Part shown: piece by piece, positions 9,074 to 15,590 of the stretch
Layout of the letters: each line of letters starts with the position of its first letter
How positions within the stretch are numbered: position 1 is the first letter of the stretch
Source of the DNA: Bacillus atrophaeus
GTDB lineage: Bacteria > Bacillota > Bacilli > Bacillales > Bacillaceae
Direction of reading: 5' to 3'
Assembly: GCF_001584335.1 (NCBI RefSeq)
Contig: NZ_LSBB01000023.1
Location: 162,791-226,790 of the forward strand
DNA length: 64,000 bases
Program-made: the position numbers and the translations under genes
The notes under the pieces: model-generated
Databases searched by the model: none
Told to the model about the DNA's origin: nothing
The model's input: only the letters and a program-made list of their open reading frames with translations

Positions 9074-9679
9074 TCAAACTTCTCCGTCTTGTATATAAAT
9101 GTCTGCGGGCAAACCTATTCTGAAGAAATTACGTGCATACGCTTGAGAAAGGTGTTCCCTATAAGGCGGCAATAATCTGAATCTCTTATTTTTATTCTCT
9201 CTCACTTGAGATTCTAGAGCTTCTTTTGGCAAAGTAAAACTATTTCTCAATAGAACTACATTATAATCTAACTCTTTTTCTCCACCAGGTGAAACGTACT
9301 TATTGAGCAAATGAAAATCCAAATAACTTCCGGATCTTAATTTTTTTATTTCATTTGCTTTATTCTTTTTCATACTACTACTTAAATCTTTTTTTAATAG
9401 TCTTTCACGGTTCTCCCCATTTGGATAATACTTCGCCAATAAAAGCTCAGTAAGAAATCCACTGAGAGAACGTAGTGGACATAATGTTACATCATTCACT
9501 TTAGAATTTTCTAAATCACAAGCTTGAGTTATGACTATTACATCATGGACTTCACCTTCGACTTTAAAAAAAGGACTTTCTTCTTTATACACAATTTTTG
9601 GCAACATACATTTTAAAATTATGTCACCTTGTGAAATTGTCTGATTTTCAGGCAAAGATGCATACCAGTTGTATTCCAA
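9074..9679 (-). CDS. Uncharacterised cargo protein with VITQACDLE motif
   Basis: A 201-residue soluble protein in AT-rich DNA, the last gene of a three-gene leftward operon at the prophage end. The N-terminal part contains SQGDIILKCMLP and VIVITQACDLENSKV. I recall QSCDL/QACDL-type segments in uncharacterised bacterial proteins often encoded near mobile elements, but cannot name a characterised member. The C-terminal half is basic and mixed helical, ending with a YAR-FFRIGLP segment. There is no membrane segment or known nuclease motif. The position next to attL is where prophages commonly keep defence or conversion genes. Confidence 0.55.
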   Translation of the reverse strand: MEYNWYASLPENQTISQGDIILKCMLPKIVYKEESPFFKVEGEVHDVIVITQACDLENSKVNDVTLCPLRSLSGFLTELLLAKYYPNGENRERLLKKDLSSSMKKNKANEIKKLRSGSYLDFHLLNKYVSPGGEKELDYNVVLLRNSFTLPKEALESQVRENKNKRFRLLPPYREHLSQAYARNFFRIGLPADIYIQDGEV

Positions 9680-9697
9680 AAGTACCCCCCCAAATAA

Positions 9698-10225
9698 TTA
9701 CACATCAAAAATTTCATACGGTTTTGCTTTAATTAAGTCAGAAACCTCTACTTCTTCTACTTTGGAGAAATCTAATGAAGGACTTGACCCCGTTGTAAAG
9801 GAAATGTCGTCGATTAAATCGAACGTTTCATAAGGTTTTGCCTTAATATCTGGACCTACAATCACCTCTTCAATATTTTCAAAATCATATTTCTGTGCCA
9901 TTATTTCCCCCTCCAATATGGATTTGTTCGACGAAATACTTGACACCGTTTTAATTTCTGGATTTAATGATATCCCTGAGTTGTAATTTATGGAGAAGTT
10001 TTCATTGTAATTACCTGAGTCCGTCGATTTGCCTTTAACATTTGTATCTACAATTGACTCTTGAACAATGGTTTTATTCACATTTATTTGGGGCACGGTT
10101 GCACTTCCACCGAAAACCGAAGCAATTGCAAAAGAAAAAATTCCAGTAGCCTGTAACATTTTATGCGGTTTTAAAGAAACAGGTTCAACCATTGAATCAC
10201 TTGTTCTTAATTCAATTGTATTCAT
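9698..10225 (-). CDS. Hypothetical membrane-associated protein with duplicated IKAKPYE motif
   Basis: A 175-residue protein with one hydrophobic segment (about residues 23-42, MLQATGIFSFAIASVFGGSA), a low-complexity Asn/Ser-rich middle and an acidic tail. The tail carries the same element twice: GPDIKAKPYETFDL near residue 130 and SDLIKAKPYEIFDV at the extreme C-terminus. It overlaps the upstream gene by 4 bases (ATGA). No family recognised. The terminal repeat suggests a short linear motif read by a partner. Confidence 0.55.
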   Translation of the reverse strand: MNTIELRTSDSMVEPVSLKPHKMLQATGIFSFAIASVFGGSATVPQINVNKTIVQESIVDTNVKGKSTDSGNYNENFSINYNSGISLNPEIKTVSSISSNKSILEGEIMAQKYDFENIEEVIVGPDIKAKPYETFDLIDDISFTTGSSPSLDFSKVEEVEVSDLIKAKPYEIFDV

Positions 10226-10638
10226 AATGTTTCCTTTCCTTTCACATAAATCGGAAATTCCCCAAGGCTTGTTCCATCTGCAATAATTTCTGTCTTATAA
10301 TAACCTTCATCTTTGAGTACAATATTTCTTAAGTCCATGTTAAAGACAACACCTTGTTCACTATCAGGCAAGTTTAAGGAATTTTCCCCAAGAAAGTCTT
10401 TAGTGATTTTGATCGTCTTTGTATCAACTAAAGGTGCATCTTGCGAATTTGGAGTTTTAAACAAAACCCTTAATTCCATATCCTCTTTTAAACCCTTTAA
10501 TCCTGCAGCTATTGAGAAAGAAAACATACCTGGTATAAACGCAGGGATTAATGATAATAAAGGTTGTACTACTGTCAGTTTTCCATTTTGATCTGGTTCT
10601 GCTTTTTCACAGTATATAAAAGTCGATACTGATGGCAT
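10222..10638 (-). CDS. DUF6941-like protein, first gene of cargo operon
   Basis: A 138-residue protein starting at an ATG preceded by AGGAGGGG. It begins MPSVSTFIYCEKAEPDQNGK and contains AFIPGMFSFSIAAGL, a pattern I associate with the uncharacterised DUF6941 family, which looks like an all-beta domain. It heads an operon with the next two genes (4-base overlap, then an 18-base gap). A likely promoter lies just upstream (TATAAT near 10664 on the minus strand, weak -35). Function unknown. Confidence 0.6.
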   Translation of the reverse strand: MPSVSTFIYCEKAEPDQNGKLTVVQPLLSLIPAFIPGMFSFSIAAGLKGLKEDMELRVLFKTPNSQDAPLVDTKTIKITKDFLGENSLNLPDSEQGVVFNMDLRNIVLKDEGYYKTEIIADGTSLGEFPIYVKGKETL

Positions 10639-10812
10639 TGAATTCCCCTCCTAGCAAGCATCATATTATATGCTTACATGTACCATTATATTAGCCGGAA
10701 AGAAGGTTTTTGTAAACTCCTTTAACCTATAATATGGACACATTTAATGGGAAATAATCAATAAACGGGTCAAAGTATTTTTCACTAATAACTGCCAAAC
10801 GTATGACAAACA

Positions 10813-10838
10813 AAAACCCTCCTCATCTCGAGAAGGGC
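10813..10838 (-). terminator. Terminator of module copy A
   Basis: CCCTTCTC/GAGGAGGG stem followed by TTTTTG on the minus strand, right after the HTH gene stop at 10840. Confidence 0.65.
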
Positions 10839-10839
10839 T

Positions 10840-11070
10840 TCATTCATCATACGGCCGGTATTTCTTCCGGCCGGCTTCTAACTCTTTTTTTAGGGCTTGC
10901 ACATGTCCCAGCAAAAACAAGGCAACTGTCCCAACCTTTTTAACCGGCTTGAGCTTTCCAGAAGTCACAAGGGTGCTCAAACGCTGCCGGGTGATTCCAA
11001 GCAGCTCCCCGGCTTCAGCTGCCGTCAAAACTTCTTCCTGGATAAACTTAATTTTTTCGCTTTCTTTCAT
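10840..11070 (-). CDS. Excisionase-like HTH regulator, module copy A
   Basis: A 76-residue protein with an HTH_17/excisionase-type core: EEVLTAAEAGELLGITRQRL, then TSGKLKPVKK and a LFLLGHVQ wing. Two paralogues in the same prophage (35400-35612 and 36153-36389) share the pattern E-x-(V/I)-L-T/N-x-x-EA-x-E-(L/I)-(L/I)-G-x-(T/S)-R-Q. The start (ATG) follows GGAGAGAG. It overlaps the membrane protein gene by 23 bases, so the two are translated together. It probably binds the inverted repeat in the module's own promoter. Confidence 0.75.
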   Translation of the reverse strand: MKESEKIKFIQEEVLTAAEAGELLGITRQRLSTLVTSGKLKPVKKVGTVALFLLGHVQALKKELEAGRKKYRPYDE

Positions 11071-11257
11071 GGCTTTTCTCTCTCCATATCATAATGAATC
11101 CTTTTAATAACGTGACGATCGCAGCCAAGTATAAAATGATGCCTGTGATCTTACCGAGAGTCCCGGCGTTTTCGAAATCAATAGCAACAATTCCCGCTAT
11201 TATGATTAACAAAGTGGTCATATCTAATGTACTGTACTGTTTAAAATATTTTTTCAT
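11048..11257 (-). CDS. Two-helix small membrane protein, module copy A
   Basis: 69 residues from the ATG at 11257. Two hydrophobic helices are visible (MTTLLIIIAGIVAI and ITGIILYLAAIVTLLKGFIM), ending in a basic tail (REKSHERKRKN). A longer in-frame start would run through the antisense promoter and hairpin and is rejected. Paralogues at 35605-35787 and 36373-36564 have the same plan (short basic start, STTLL/STTDIVVLL first helix, second helix, basic end). The gene lies between the peptide gene and the HTH gene on the same strand. Confidence 0.65.
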   Translation of the reverse strand: MKKYFKQYSTLDMTTLLIIIAGIVAIDFENAGTLGKITGIILYLAAIVTLLKGFIMIWREKSHERKRKN

Positions 11258-11285
11258 ATGCTCGTGGACGTGATATAATGTGGTA

Positions 11286-11362
11286 AGAGCAAGGGGAGCA
11301 ATCCCCTTGTCTCTCACTATGTCTCAGCGCTTCTTGCTTACCCGGCGGGAGCGCTTTTTTTT
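11286..11362 (+). ncRNA. Predicted antisense RNA opposing small peptide A
   Basis: A rightward promoter (TATAAT at 11274-11279, TTTTTC/TTTTCA about 17-18 bases upstream) begins a transcript of about 75 nt. It starts with a hairpin (AAGGGGA/TCCCCTT, 11291-11308) and ends at a strong terminator (AGCGCT/AGCGCT plus eight T, 11326-11362). It contains no reading frame and covers the 3' end and 3' flank of the peptide gene on the other strand. The same promoter-hairpin-terminator plan recurs at copies B and C. Confidence 0.65.
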
Positions 11363-11467
11363 GTTCTTCTCTCGCTTTTCGCTCTCCTTTTGCCATATAT
11401 CGTAGATATTTTTGACAATGGTCACGACTGCCGCGATGATAAGAACTATGTTTCTTACGTCGTCCAC
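11324..11467 (-). CDS. Small hydrophobic peptide with basic tail (toxin-like), module copy A
   Basis: 47 residues from a GTG start with an excellent ribosome binding site (AAAGGAGGTGCTGAA). One membrane helix (VRNIVLIIAAVVTIVKNI) is followed by about 25 mostly Lys/Arg residues. It matches the general form of small type I toxins, although I do not recognise its family. The 3' part is overlapped by the predicted antisense RNA at 11286-11362. Counterparts of 49 and 45 residues occur at 35865-36014 and 36663-36800. Confidence 0.7.
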   Translation of the reverse strand: MDDVRNIVLIIAAVVTIVKNIYDIWQKESEKREKNKKKRSRRVSKKR

Positions 11468-11492
11468 TTCAGCACCTCCTTTCTATACTTTA

Positions 11493-11526
11493 ATTATACA
11501 ACATCTATTTACAACAGTCAATAGAT
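11493..11526 (-). promoter_or_regulatory. Sigma-A promoter and operator of module A
   Basis: Minus-strand -35 TTGACT (11521-11516), 17-base spacer, -10 TATAAT (11498-11493). An inverted repeat ATCTATT-N10-AATAGAT (11503-11526) overlaps the -35 box. Copies B and C have the same promoter geometry and downstream TAAAGTAT-GAAAGGAGG-like leader, but different repeat arms. Confidence 0.75.
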
Positions 11527-11697
11527 TAAGGAAATAAGTTCTTCTTCCTTAAAAGTTACTTTTCTTATTAATTTAGTTTGTTAAGGAAAATTTAAGGTAA
11601 TTACCAGCAAAATTATGGTATTATTGCCTCTGTTGCTTTAGACCTTCTGATATAAGGGTCAAAAGTAATAGAAATAACAAGAATTGAGGTAAGAAGA

Positions 11698-12567
11698 ATG
11701 AAAAAGCGCAGTATTATTCTATTTTTAATGCTCGTATCTATTTGCTCTGTTATAATACCAATGCACACTAGAGCAGAAGAACAAATTGATTATAATGCAA
11801 TTTATAATCAAGCTATTAAAGAAGGAGTTATTAATCAACAGGATTTAAGTTATGATGACTGGTTAAAGGAGAATGTAGGATACAAGAAGATTTATGATGC
11901 AGGAATAAATGAAAATGTTTTAGATCCCACGCTTGGATACACAGAGTGGATTAAATTAAATCATTATGGTCAACCACCTGCAGATGACAATACTGAGTTT
12001 ACAACCTATACATTAGGATCAACAAAAACAAAAGCTACAATGCTATCAACATCCACATCAAACATCAAAGTTACGCAACTATCTAGTTTTCGAATTAAAC
12101 CGGGAGATATATTGATTACTAACTCTACTTCATCAAACGGTATTGTTGGACATTCAGCAATTGCTAATGGAGCAAATCATATTCTAGATATGCCAGGATA
12201 CGGAAACAAAAGTGATAATAATAGACAACTTACCGTTTCACAATGGTTGTCTAAATATAACCATGGCTGGATTAAAGTATATAGACTAAAAAATAGTAGT
12301 ATGGCAGCTAAAGTGGCAAGATATGCAGATAGAAACTATTATTCAAGTAATGGATCTTCTAAAAAAAATATTCATATAGCTTATAAAATAGATCGTCATT
12401 TATATCAAAAGTCGCCAAGCTACTGTTCAAAGCTAGTATATGATGCGTATTATTATGGCTCTGGCTCAGCTTCTGTTGTTAGGGCCAAACATGGATATGT
12501 TATGCCATATGATTTACCTGGGGTTTTCACTGCTAAGTACCGCCCTGCAATGGTACATCAATATTAA
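11698..12567 (+). CDS. Secreted YiiX/NlpC-P60-superfamily-like protein (cargo)
   Basis: 289 residues starting with a clear signal peptide (basic MKKR, hydrophobic core, cleavage after HTRA). The mature part has the permuted papain-like pattern. KPGDILIT and GHSAIANG (candidate His) occur around residues 140-160, and SYCSKLVYDAYY (candidate Cys) lies near residue 240, followed by PYDL. Related enzymes are cysteine peptidases or amidases acting on the wall or lipids. It is rightward, opposite to the surrounding late genes, with its own ribosome binding site (GAGGTAAGAAG), and is AT-rich: a lysogenic conversion gene carried between lysis genes and module A. Confidence 0.7.
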   Translation: MKKRSIILFLMLVSICSVIIPMHTRAEEQIDYNAIYNQAIKEGVINQQDLSYDDWLKENVGYKKIYDAGINENVLDPTLGYTEWIKLNHYGQPPADDNTEFTTYTLGSTKTKATMLSTSTSNIKVTQLSSFRIKPGDILITNSTSSNGIVGHSAIANGANHILDMPGYGNKSDNNRQLTVSQWLSKYNHGWIKVYRLKNSSMAAKVARYADRNYYSSNGSSKKNIHIAYKIDRHLYQKSPSYCSKLVYDAYYYGSGSASVVRAKHGYVMPYDLPGVFTAKYRPAMVHQY

Positions 12568-12582
12568 ATAGGAGTATATAAA

Positions 12583-12963
12583 ATGGTAAAAAAAATAGTA
12601 CTTTCTCTTATTGCTTTAGTTATTATTGTTGTTGGAGCTTCTTTACTTGTTCATTTTAACAGCAGAAAAGTAGCTGAAGATAAAATTGATCAATATATTT
12701 CAGACTATGGAATTCCCAAAAAGGATATTAAATCTGAAGAATATCCTATGTTTAATTCTTTAAGTGCACCTAAAGGTTTTACTAAAACGGTTTATGTGAA
12801 GAATGAAAACAATAAAGACAACTATTACATTTTTCACTATGACCCCTCCAGCAAAAAAGTAAATTTCTCTGGTGTTGTTGAAGGATCTGAAGTATCAATT
12901 CATGATAAATTGATCAAGAAATTAAAATACCAACCATCTGATAAGGTTTTGAACCAAGATTAA
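12583..12963 (+). CDS. DUF3139-like small secreted/membrane-anchored protein
   Basis: 126 residues: an N-terminal membrane anchor (IVLSLIALVIIVVGASLLVHF) and a short extracytoplasmic domain (DKIDQYISDYGI; FHYDPSSKKVNFS) resembling DUF3139 proteins of Bacillus. It starts 15 bases after the secreted papain-like protein, so the two form an operon. It could be an immunity or accessory partner of that protein, but this is inference from position only. Confidence 0.6.
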   Translation: MVKKIVLSLIALVIIVVGASLLVHFNSRKVAEDKIDQYISDYGIPKKDIKSEEYPMFNSLSAPKGFTKTVYVKNENNKDNYYIFHYDPSSKKVNFSGVVEGSEVSIHDKLIKKLKYQPSDKVLNQD

Positions 12964-12990
12964 AAGCCCTCTTTTGAGGGCTTTTTCTTT
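12962..12990. terminator. Bidirectional terminator between cargo operon and amidase
   Basis: AAAGCCCTC/GAGGGCTTT with a 4-base loop, followed by TTTTTCTTTTTT on the plus strand and A/T-rich ends on the other. Convergent genes on both sides share it. Confidence 0.8.
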
Positions 12991-12994
12991 TTTA

Positions 12995-13963
12995 CTACTT
13001 CAATAGTGCTTCCAATTTCGCTTTCGTTTTCGGTCCGTAAATACCGTCTGCAGAAAGCCCATGCATCATCTGGAACCGTTTTACTGCGTTTGCTGTTTTC
13101 GGACCATACACACCGTCAATGCCGTTATTCTTCGCCCCTTTGTCAGGATAGAAATAAAGAGCCGCCAACGCTTTCTGAATCTGTTTGACAGCCGCTCCTT
13201 TCATCAATGGGCTTTTCACTTTATAGATACCTGAGGGCAGCGTATATGATGACTTTTTACTGCTCGTTGATGAACCCGAAGATCCGCCGTTGCTTTTTAG
13301 GTTTAATTTCTGACCAACTTTGATCTTATTCGGGTCCTTTATGCCGTTCCAACTCTGCAGGTTTGCCACGCTTACCCCTTGAGCCTTTGCAATTCCGGAA
13401 AGAGTATCTCCTTTTTTGACTGTGTAAGTTGATCCTGACGAACTCCCTGAGGAACTAGAAGTCTTTCCGCCCAGCGCTTTCAATTCTTTTTCAATGGCAG
13501 CCTTAACCTCGTCCCATCGTCCTTCTGATAAAATACGGTGAGGGCAGTATTTGCCGTTCCAGTCTTGATGCTTCCGAACACGATCAATGCCCCAGCCTCG
13601 TTCTTTTAGTAACTGCGCCACAAACTTGATGGCTCTTTCCTCTGCCGCCTTGTATCGCGCGCCTCCTGACTTGCTGTAGCAGATTTCAACACCGATAGAC
13701 TCACGGTTCCCGGTGCCGTTTGTGCCGTCTCCTGTGTGCCATGCATTGCGATCTGTGGGGATACCCTGCCTTACTTCTTTGTCATCAACAGCAAAATGAA
13801 AACTAGTTGAACTGGTGTTTCCGATCATGTAGCTAACCTCATTAGCAGCACATGCATCATTGTACGTGTTGTGGATGGTAATGTATTCAGCGTCCATATG
13901 ATTAGGACATTTTAATTTATATTTTTCCTCTGATACAAGATTCTTTTTCACTGAGACTGTCAT
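12995..13963 (-). CDS. Phage endolysin: N-acetylmuramoyl-L-alanine amidase
   Basis: 322 residues. Residues ~15-165 form an Amidase_2 zinc amidase with ligands visible in YITIHNTY, the HTGDGT region and [14 protein letters not shown] Ser/Gly linker follows, then a LysM domain ([20 protein letters not shown], ~180-225), another Ser-rich linker, and a PG_binding_1 domain ([16 protein letters not shown], ~250-322). Domain order and length match the XlyA/XlyB group of PBSX-type lysins. It cuts the bond between muramic acid and the stem peptide at the end of infection, and follows the holin gene. Confidence 0.9.
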   Translation of the reverse strand: MTVSVKKNLVSEEKYKLKCPNHMDAEYITIHNTYNDACAANEVSYMIGNTSSTSFHFAVDDKEVRQGIPTDRNAWHTGDGTNGTGNRESIGVEICYSKSGGARYKAAEERAIKFVAQLLKERGWGIDRVRKHQDWNGKYCPHRILSEGRWDEVKAAIEKELKALGGKTSSSSGSSSGSTYTVKKGDTLSGIAKAQGVSVANLQSWNGIKDPNKIKVGQKLNLKSNGGSSGSSTSSKKSSYTLPSGIYKVKSPLMKGAAVKQIQKALAALYFYPDKGAKNNGIDGVYGPKTANAVKRFQMMHGLSADGIYGPKTKAKLEALLK

Positions 13964-14016
13964 AGATATTCTCTCCTATTCTATTTTGAAATAAAAAAGG
14001 CTGCCCGATGGCAACC

Positions 14017-14280
14017 TCATTTGGTTAGATCATGATTTTTTAGCACGGCTTTTTGCTTATGTCCTTTTGCTGTCACATAGTTATTTTTGAACCACACTGC
14101 AATAGTCGTTCCGATTGTGAAAATAAGAGAGCCAGCAGTGTATAGCGCATCCGCAAGCTGATTGACCTGAACATCGGTAATATCCAAAGGTGATTTACCG
14201 AACATCAGCATTGTTTGGTTGATTAAAGCAATTAAAAGAAGCGCAGTCCGAACGACTGTGCCTTTGTCAAAGTTTTTCAT
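14017..14280 (-). CDS. Holin, SPP1 family
   Basis: 87 residues with two hydrophobic helices ([19 protein letters not shown] and [20 protein letters not shown]) separated by a short polar turn with Asp residues, and a basic tail. This is the layout of the SPP1/XhlB holin family, which makes the membrane lesions that release the amidase. It sits directly between the XhlA-like gene and the endolysin gene. Confidence 0.85.
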   Translation of the reverse strand: MKNFDKGTVVRTALLLIALINQTMLMFGKSPLDITDVQVNQLADALYTAGSLIFTIGTTIAVWFKNNYVTAKGHKQKAVLKNHDLTK

Positions 14281-14295
14281 ATTGTGTTTTCCTCC

Positions 14296-14574
14296 TTATT
14301 TTTGCAAAAGATTATAAAAAATAGCGATTGTCCCACCGATAATCCCGGTGCAGATCGCTGTTATGATAGCGCCTGTAATAGTGCGCTTGATCCATGTTGT
14401 ATTCTCCTCAATTTTATTGAGCTTGTCATTTAAAGAAGTGATCTGCTGATCTTGCCTATCTGAAGAGCGTTCTAATGAATAAACCCGCAATTCCAGTTTT
14501 TCTTGTTTTGATGCTATTTGGTGCAATTCTTTTTCTAATGGATTCATATCCGGTACCTCCGTCAATTGTGACAT
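14296..14574 (-). CDS. XhlA-like lysis accessory protein
   Basis: 92 residues: an N-terminal coiled coil (KQEKLELRVYSLERS; LNDKLNKIEENTTW) and a single C-terminal membrane helix (ITGAIITAICTGIIGGTIAIFY). Size and plan match XhlA/BhlA-type proteins, which act with the holin. Two starts are plausible. The outer ATG has GGGGGG upstream; an inner ATG at 14547 (MNPLEKEL) has GGAGGT 7 bases before it. The inner one has the better ribosome binding site. Confidence 0.75.
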   Translation of the reverse strand: MSQLTEVPDMNPLEKELHQIASKQEKLELRVYSLERSSDRQDQQITSLNDKLNKIEENTTWIKRTITGAIITAICTGIIGGTIAIFYNLLQK

Positions 14575-14636
14575 TAGTACGCCCCCCTTTTACCTATTTC
14601 ATACGCATCGCCTCCTTTGAGGCAAAATTAAAACAC

Positions 14637-14858
14637 CTATTCGGTTACAGGTGCTGGTTCACTATTATTTGTTTTTGGCGTTGTTGTCGCGTTTAATTGC
14701 TTTTCGAGTTCTTCGCGTTTCTTTTGAGCAAATGTGTATAAGGCTTTGTATTCGGCGCACTCATTATTCTTTTGATTCAACTCTTCTTGTAATGAGGCAG
14801 ACTTATAAAGTTCAATCTGTAGCTGTTCCTGAAGTTGCTCCTTTGTCATTTCTTGCAT
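14637..14858 (-). CDS. Coiled-coil hypothetical protein
   Basis: 73 residues, almost entirely a predicted coiled coil (QLQEQLQIELYKSASLQEEL, then KKREELEKQLN) with a Pro/Thr-rich tail. It has a good ribosome binding site (AGGAGTG). It lies between the XkdX-like gene and the lysis genes, where PBSX-type phages place small tail-associated or lysis-associated proteins. No function can be named. Confidence 0.6.
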   Translation of the reverse strand: MQEMTKEQLQEQLQIELYKSASLQEELNQKNNECAEYKALYTFAQKKREELEKQLNATTTPKTNNSEPAPVTE

Positions 14859-14871
14859 TCAAAACACTCCT

Positions 14872-15039
14872 TTATTCTTGGTCAGGATAGGCATCGCCGC
14901 GCTCCATCACAGTAATTTGATCATATTCTGATTGAGTTATTCTTTTGTCTTTGACAGCTATTTTCATTTCCGCAGTCAAAACGGTTCCGTTCCTCCAGCA
15001 ATCCTCATAAAATCCGTAAAGAGCACTTCGTTTTTCCAA
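14872..15039 (-). CDS. xkdX: XkdX-family small protein
   Basis: 55 residues from a TTG start with GGAGGGG upstream. The sequence fits the XkdX pattern: an N-terminal LYGFYEDCWRNGTVL and a C-terminal helix with TQSEYDQIT. These proteins are almost always encoded between the tail fibre genes and the holin in Bacillus siphophages and myophages. Their role is not established. A non-ATG start and short length make it easy to miss. Confidence 0.75.
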   Translation of the reverse strand: MEKRSALYGFYEDCWRNGTVLTAEMKIAVKDKRITQSEYDQITVMERGDAYPDQE

Positions 15040-15057
15040 TGGGCTCCCCTCCGATTC

Positions 15058-15192
15058 CTACGATTGGTTTGCCATTAAAAGATTGCAGACGCGCTGAAGG
15101 TCCATAACCTGTTCTTTTAATTTTTGCTCTTCAGTTATTTCCTGCGCTCTATCTTTCGCTTCCTTGTTTAATTCAATCGGATCAAGCTTCAA
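15058..15192 (-). CDS. Short helical hypothetical protein downstream of tail genes
   Basis: 44 residues from a TTG start that has GAGGAGG 8 bases upstream. It overlaps the end of the preceding gene by 11 bases. The sequence (LDPIELNKEAKDRAQEITEE, then EQVMDLQRVCNLL) is a single charged helix. It belongs to the tail-end operon by spacing; function unknown. Confidence 0.55.
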   Translation of the reverse strand: MKLDPIELNKEAKDRAQEITEEQKLKEQVMDLQRVCNLLMANQS

Positions 15193-15574
15193 TTTTTGTT
15201 TCCTCCTCAGATTTAACATAGTTCGTAATGTGTCCAGCGCGATTGCCATCCTTATCGACAACGATATCGACAAGGGTTAGAATCAATCTTTTCTCCATGT
15301 TATACCCCGGATAATACCCGTCACCATCGACATACGTTTTAGTCAGTACGTAGCTCATTTCATCGGTCTCATTATCCAGGACCGCATACAATTGATAAGC
15401 CACTTTCACAGAGTCATCCGGTGTCAGATCAAAAGATACGGATTCCATGGGATATGTGTTCCCGCCTACTCTCTGAACAACCCCCTCTGTCATTTCAATT
15501 CCTGCGTTCGTTTGTGTGATTTTTATATTTTCTGTGTAATACACCCTAGCTTTAAATTCTCTTATTTCAACCAT
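15182..15574 (-). CDS. Tail-end hypothetical protein (probable baseplate/tip component)
   Basis: 130 residues, mostly beta strand by eye (YYTENIKITQTNAGIEMTEG; LTPDDSVKVAYQLYAVLD). It starts 16 bases after the Tal/fibre gene stop. Position suggests an accessory tip protein or fibre chaperone. No recognised domain. Confidence 0.55.
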   Translation of the reverse strand: MVEIREFKARVYYTENIKITQTNAGIEMTEGVVQRVGGNTYPMESVSFDLTPDDSVKVAYQLYAVLDNETDEMSYVLTKTYVDGDGYYPGYNMEKRLILTLVDIVVDKDGNRAGHITNYVKSEEETKIEA

Positions 15575-15590
15575 TTTCCAATTCCCACCC

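Noticed and set aside
11258..11317. Upstream GTG start for the membrane protein of module A
   Set aside because: The extension would translate the antisense promoter and hairpin, has no ribosome binding site, and is absent from the other two copies.
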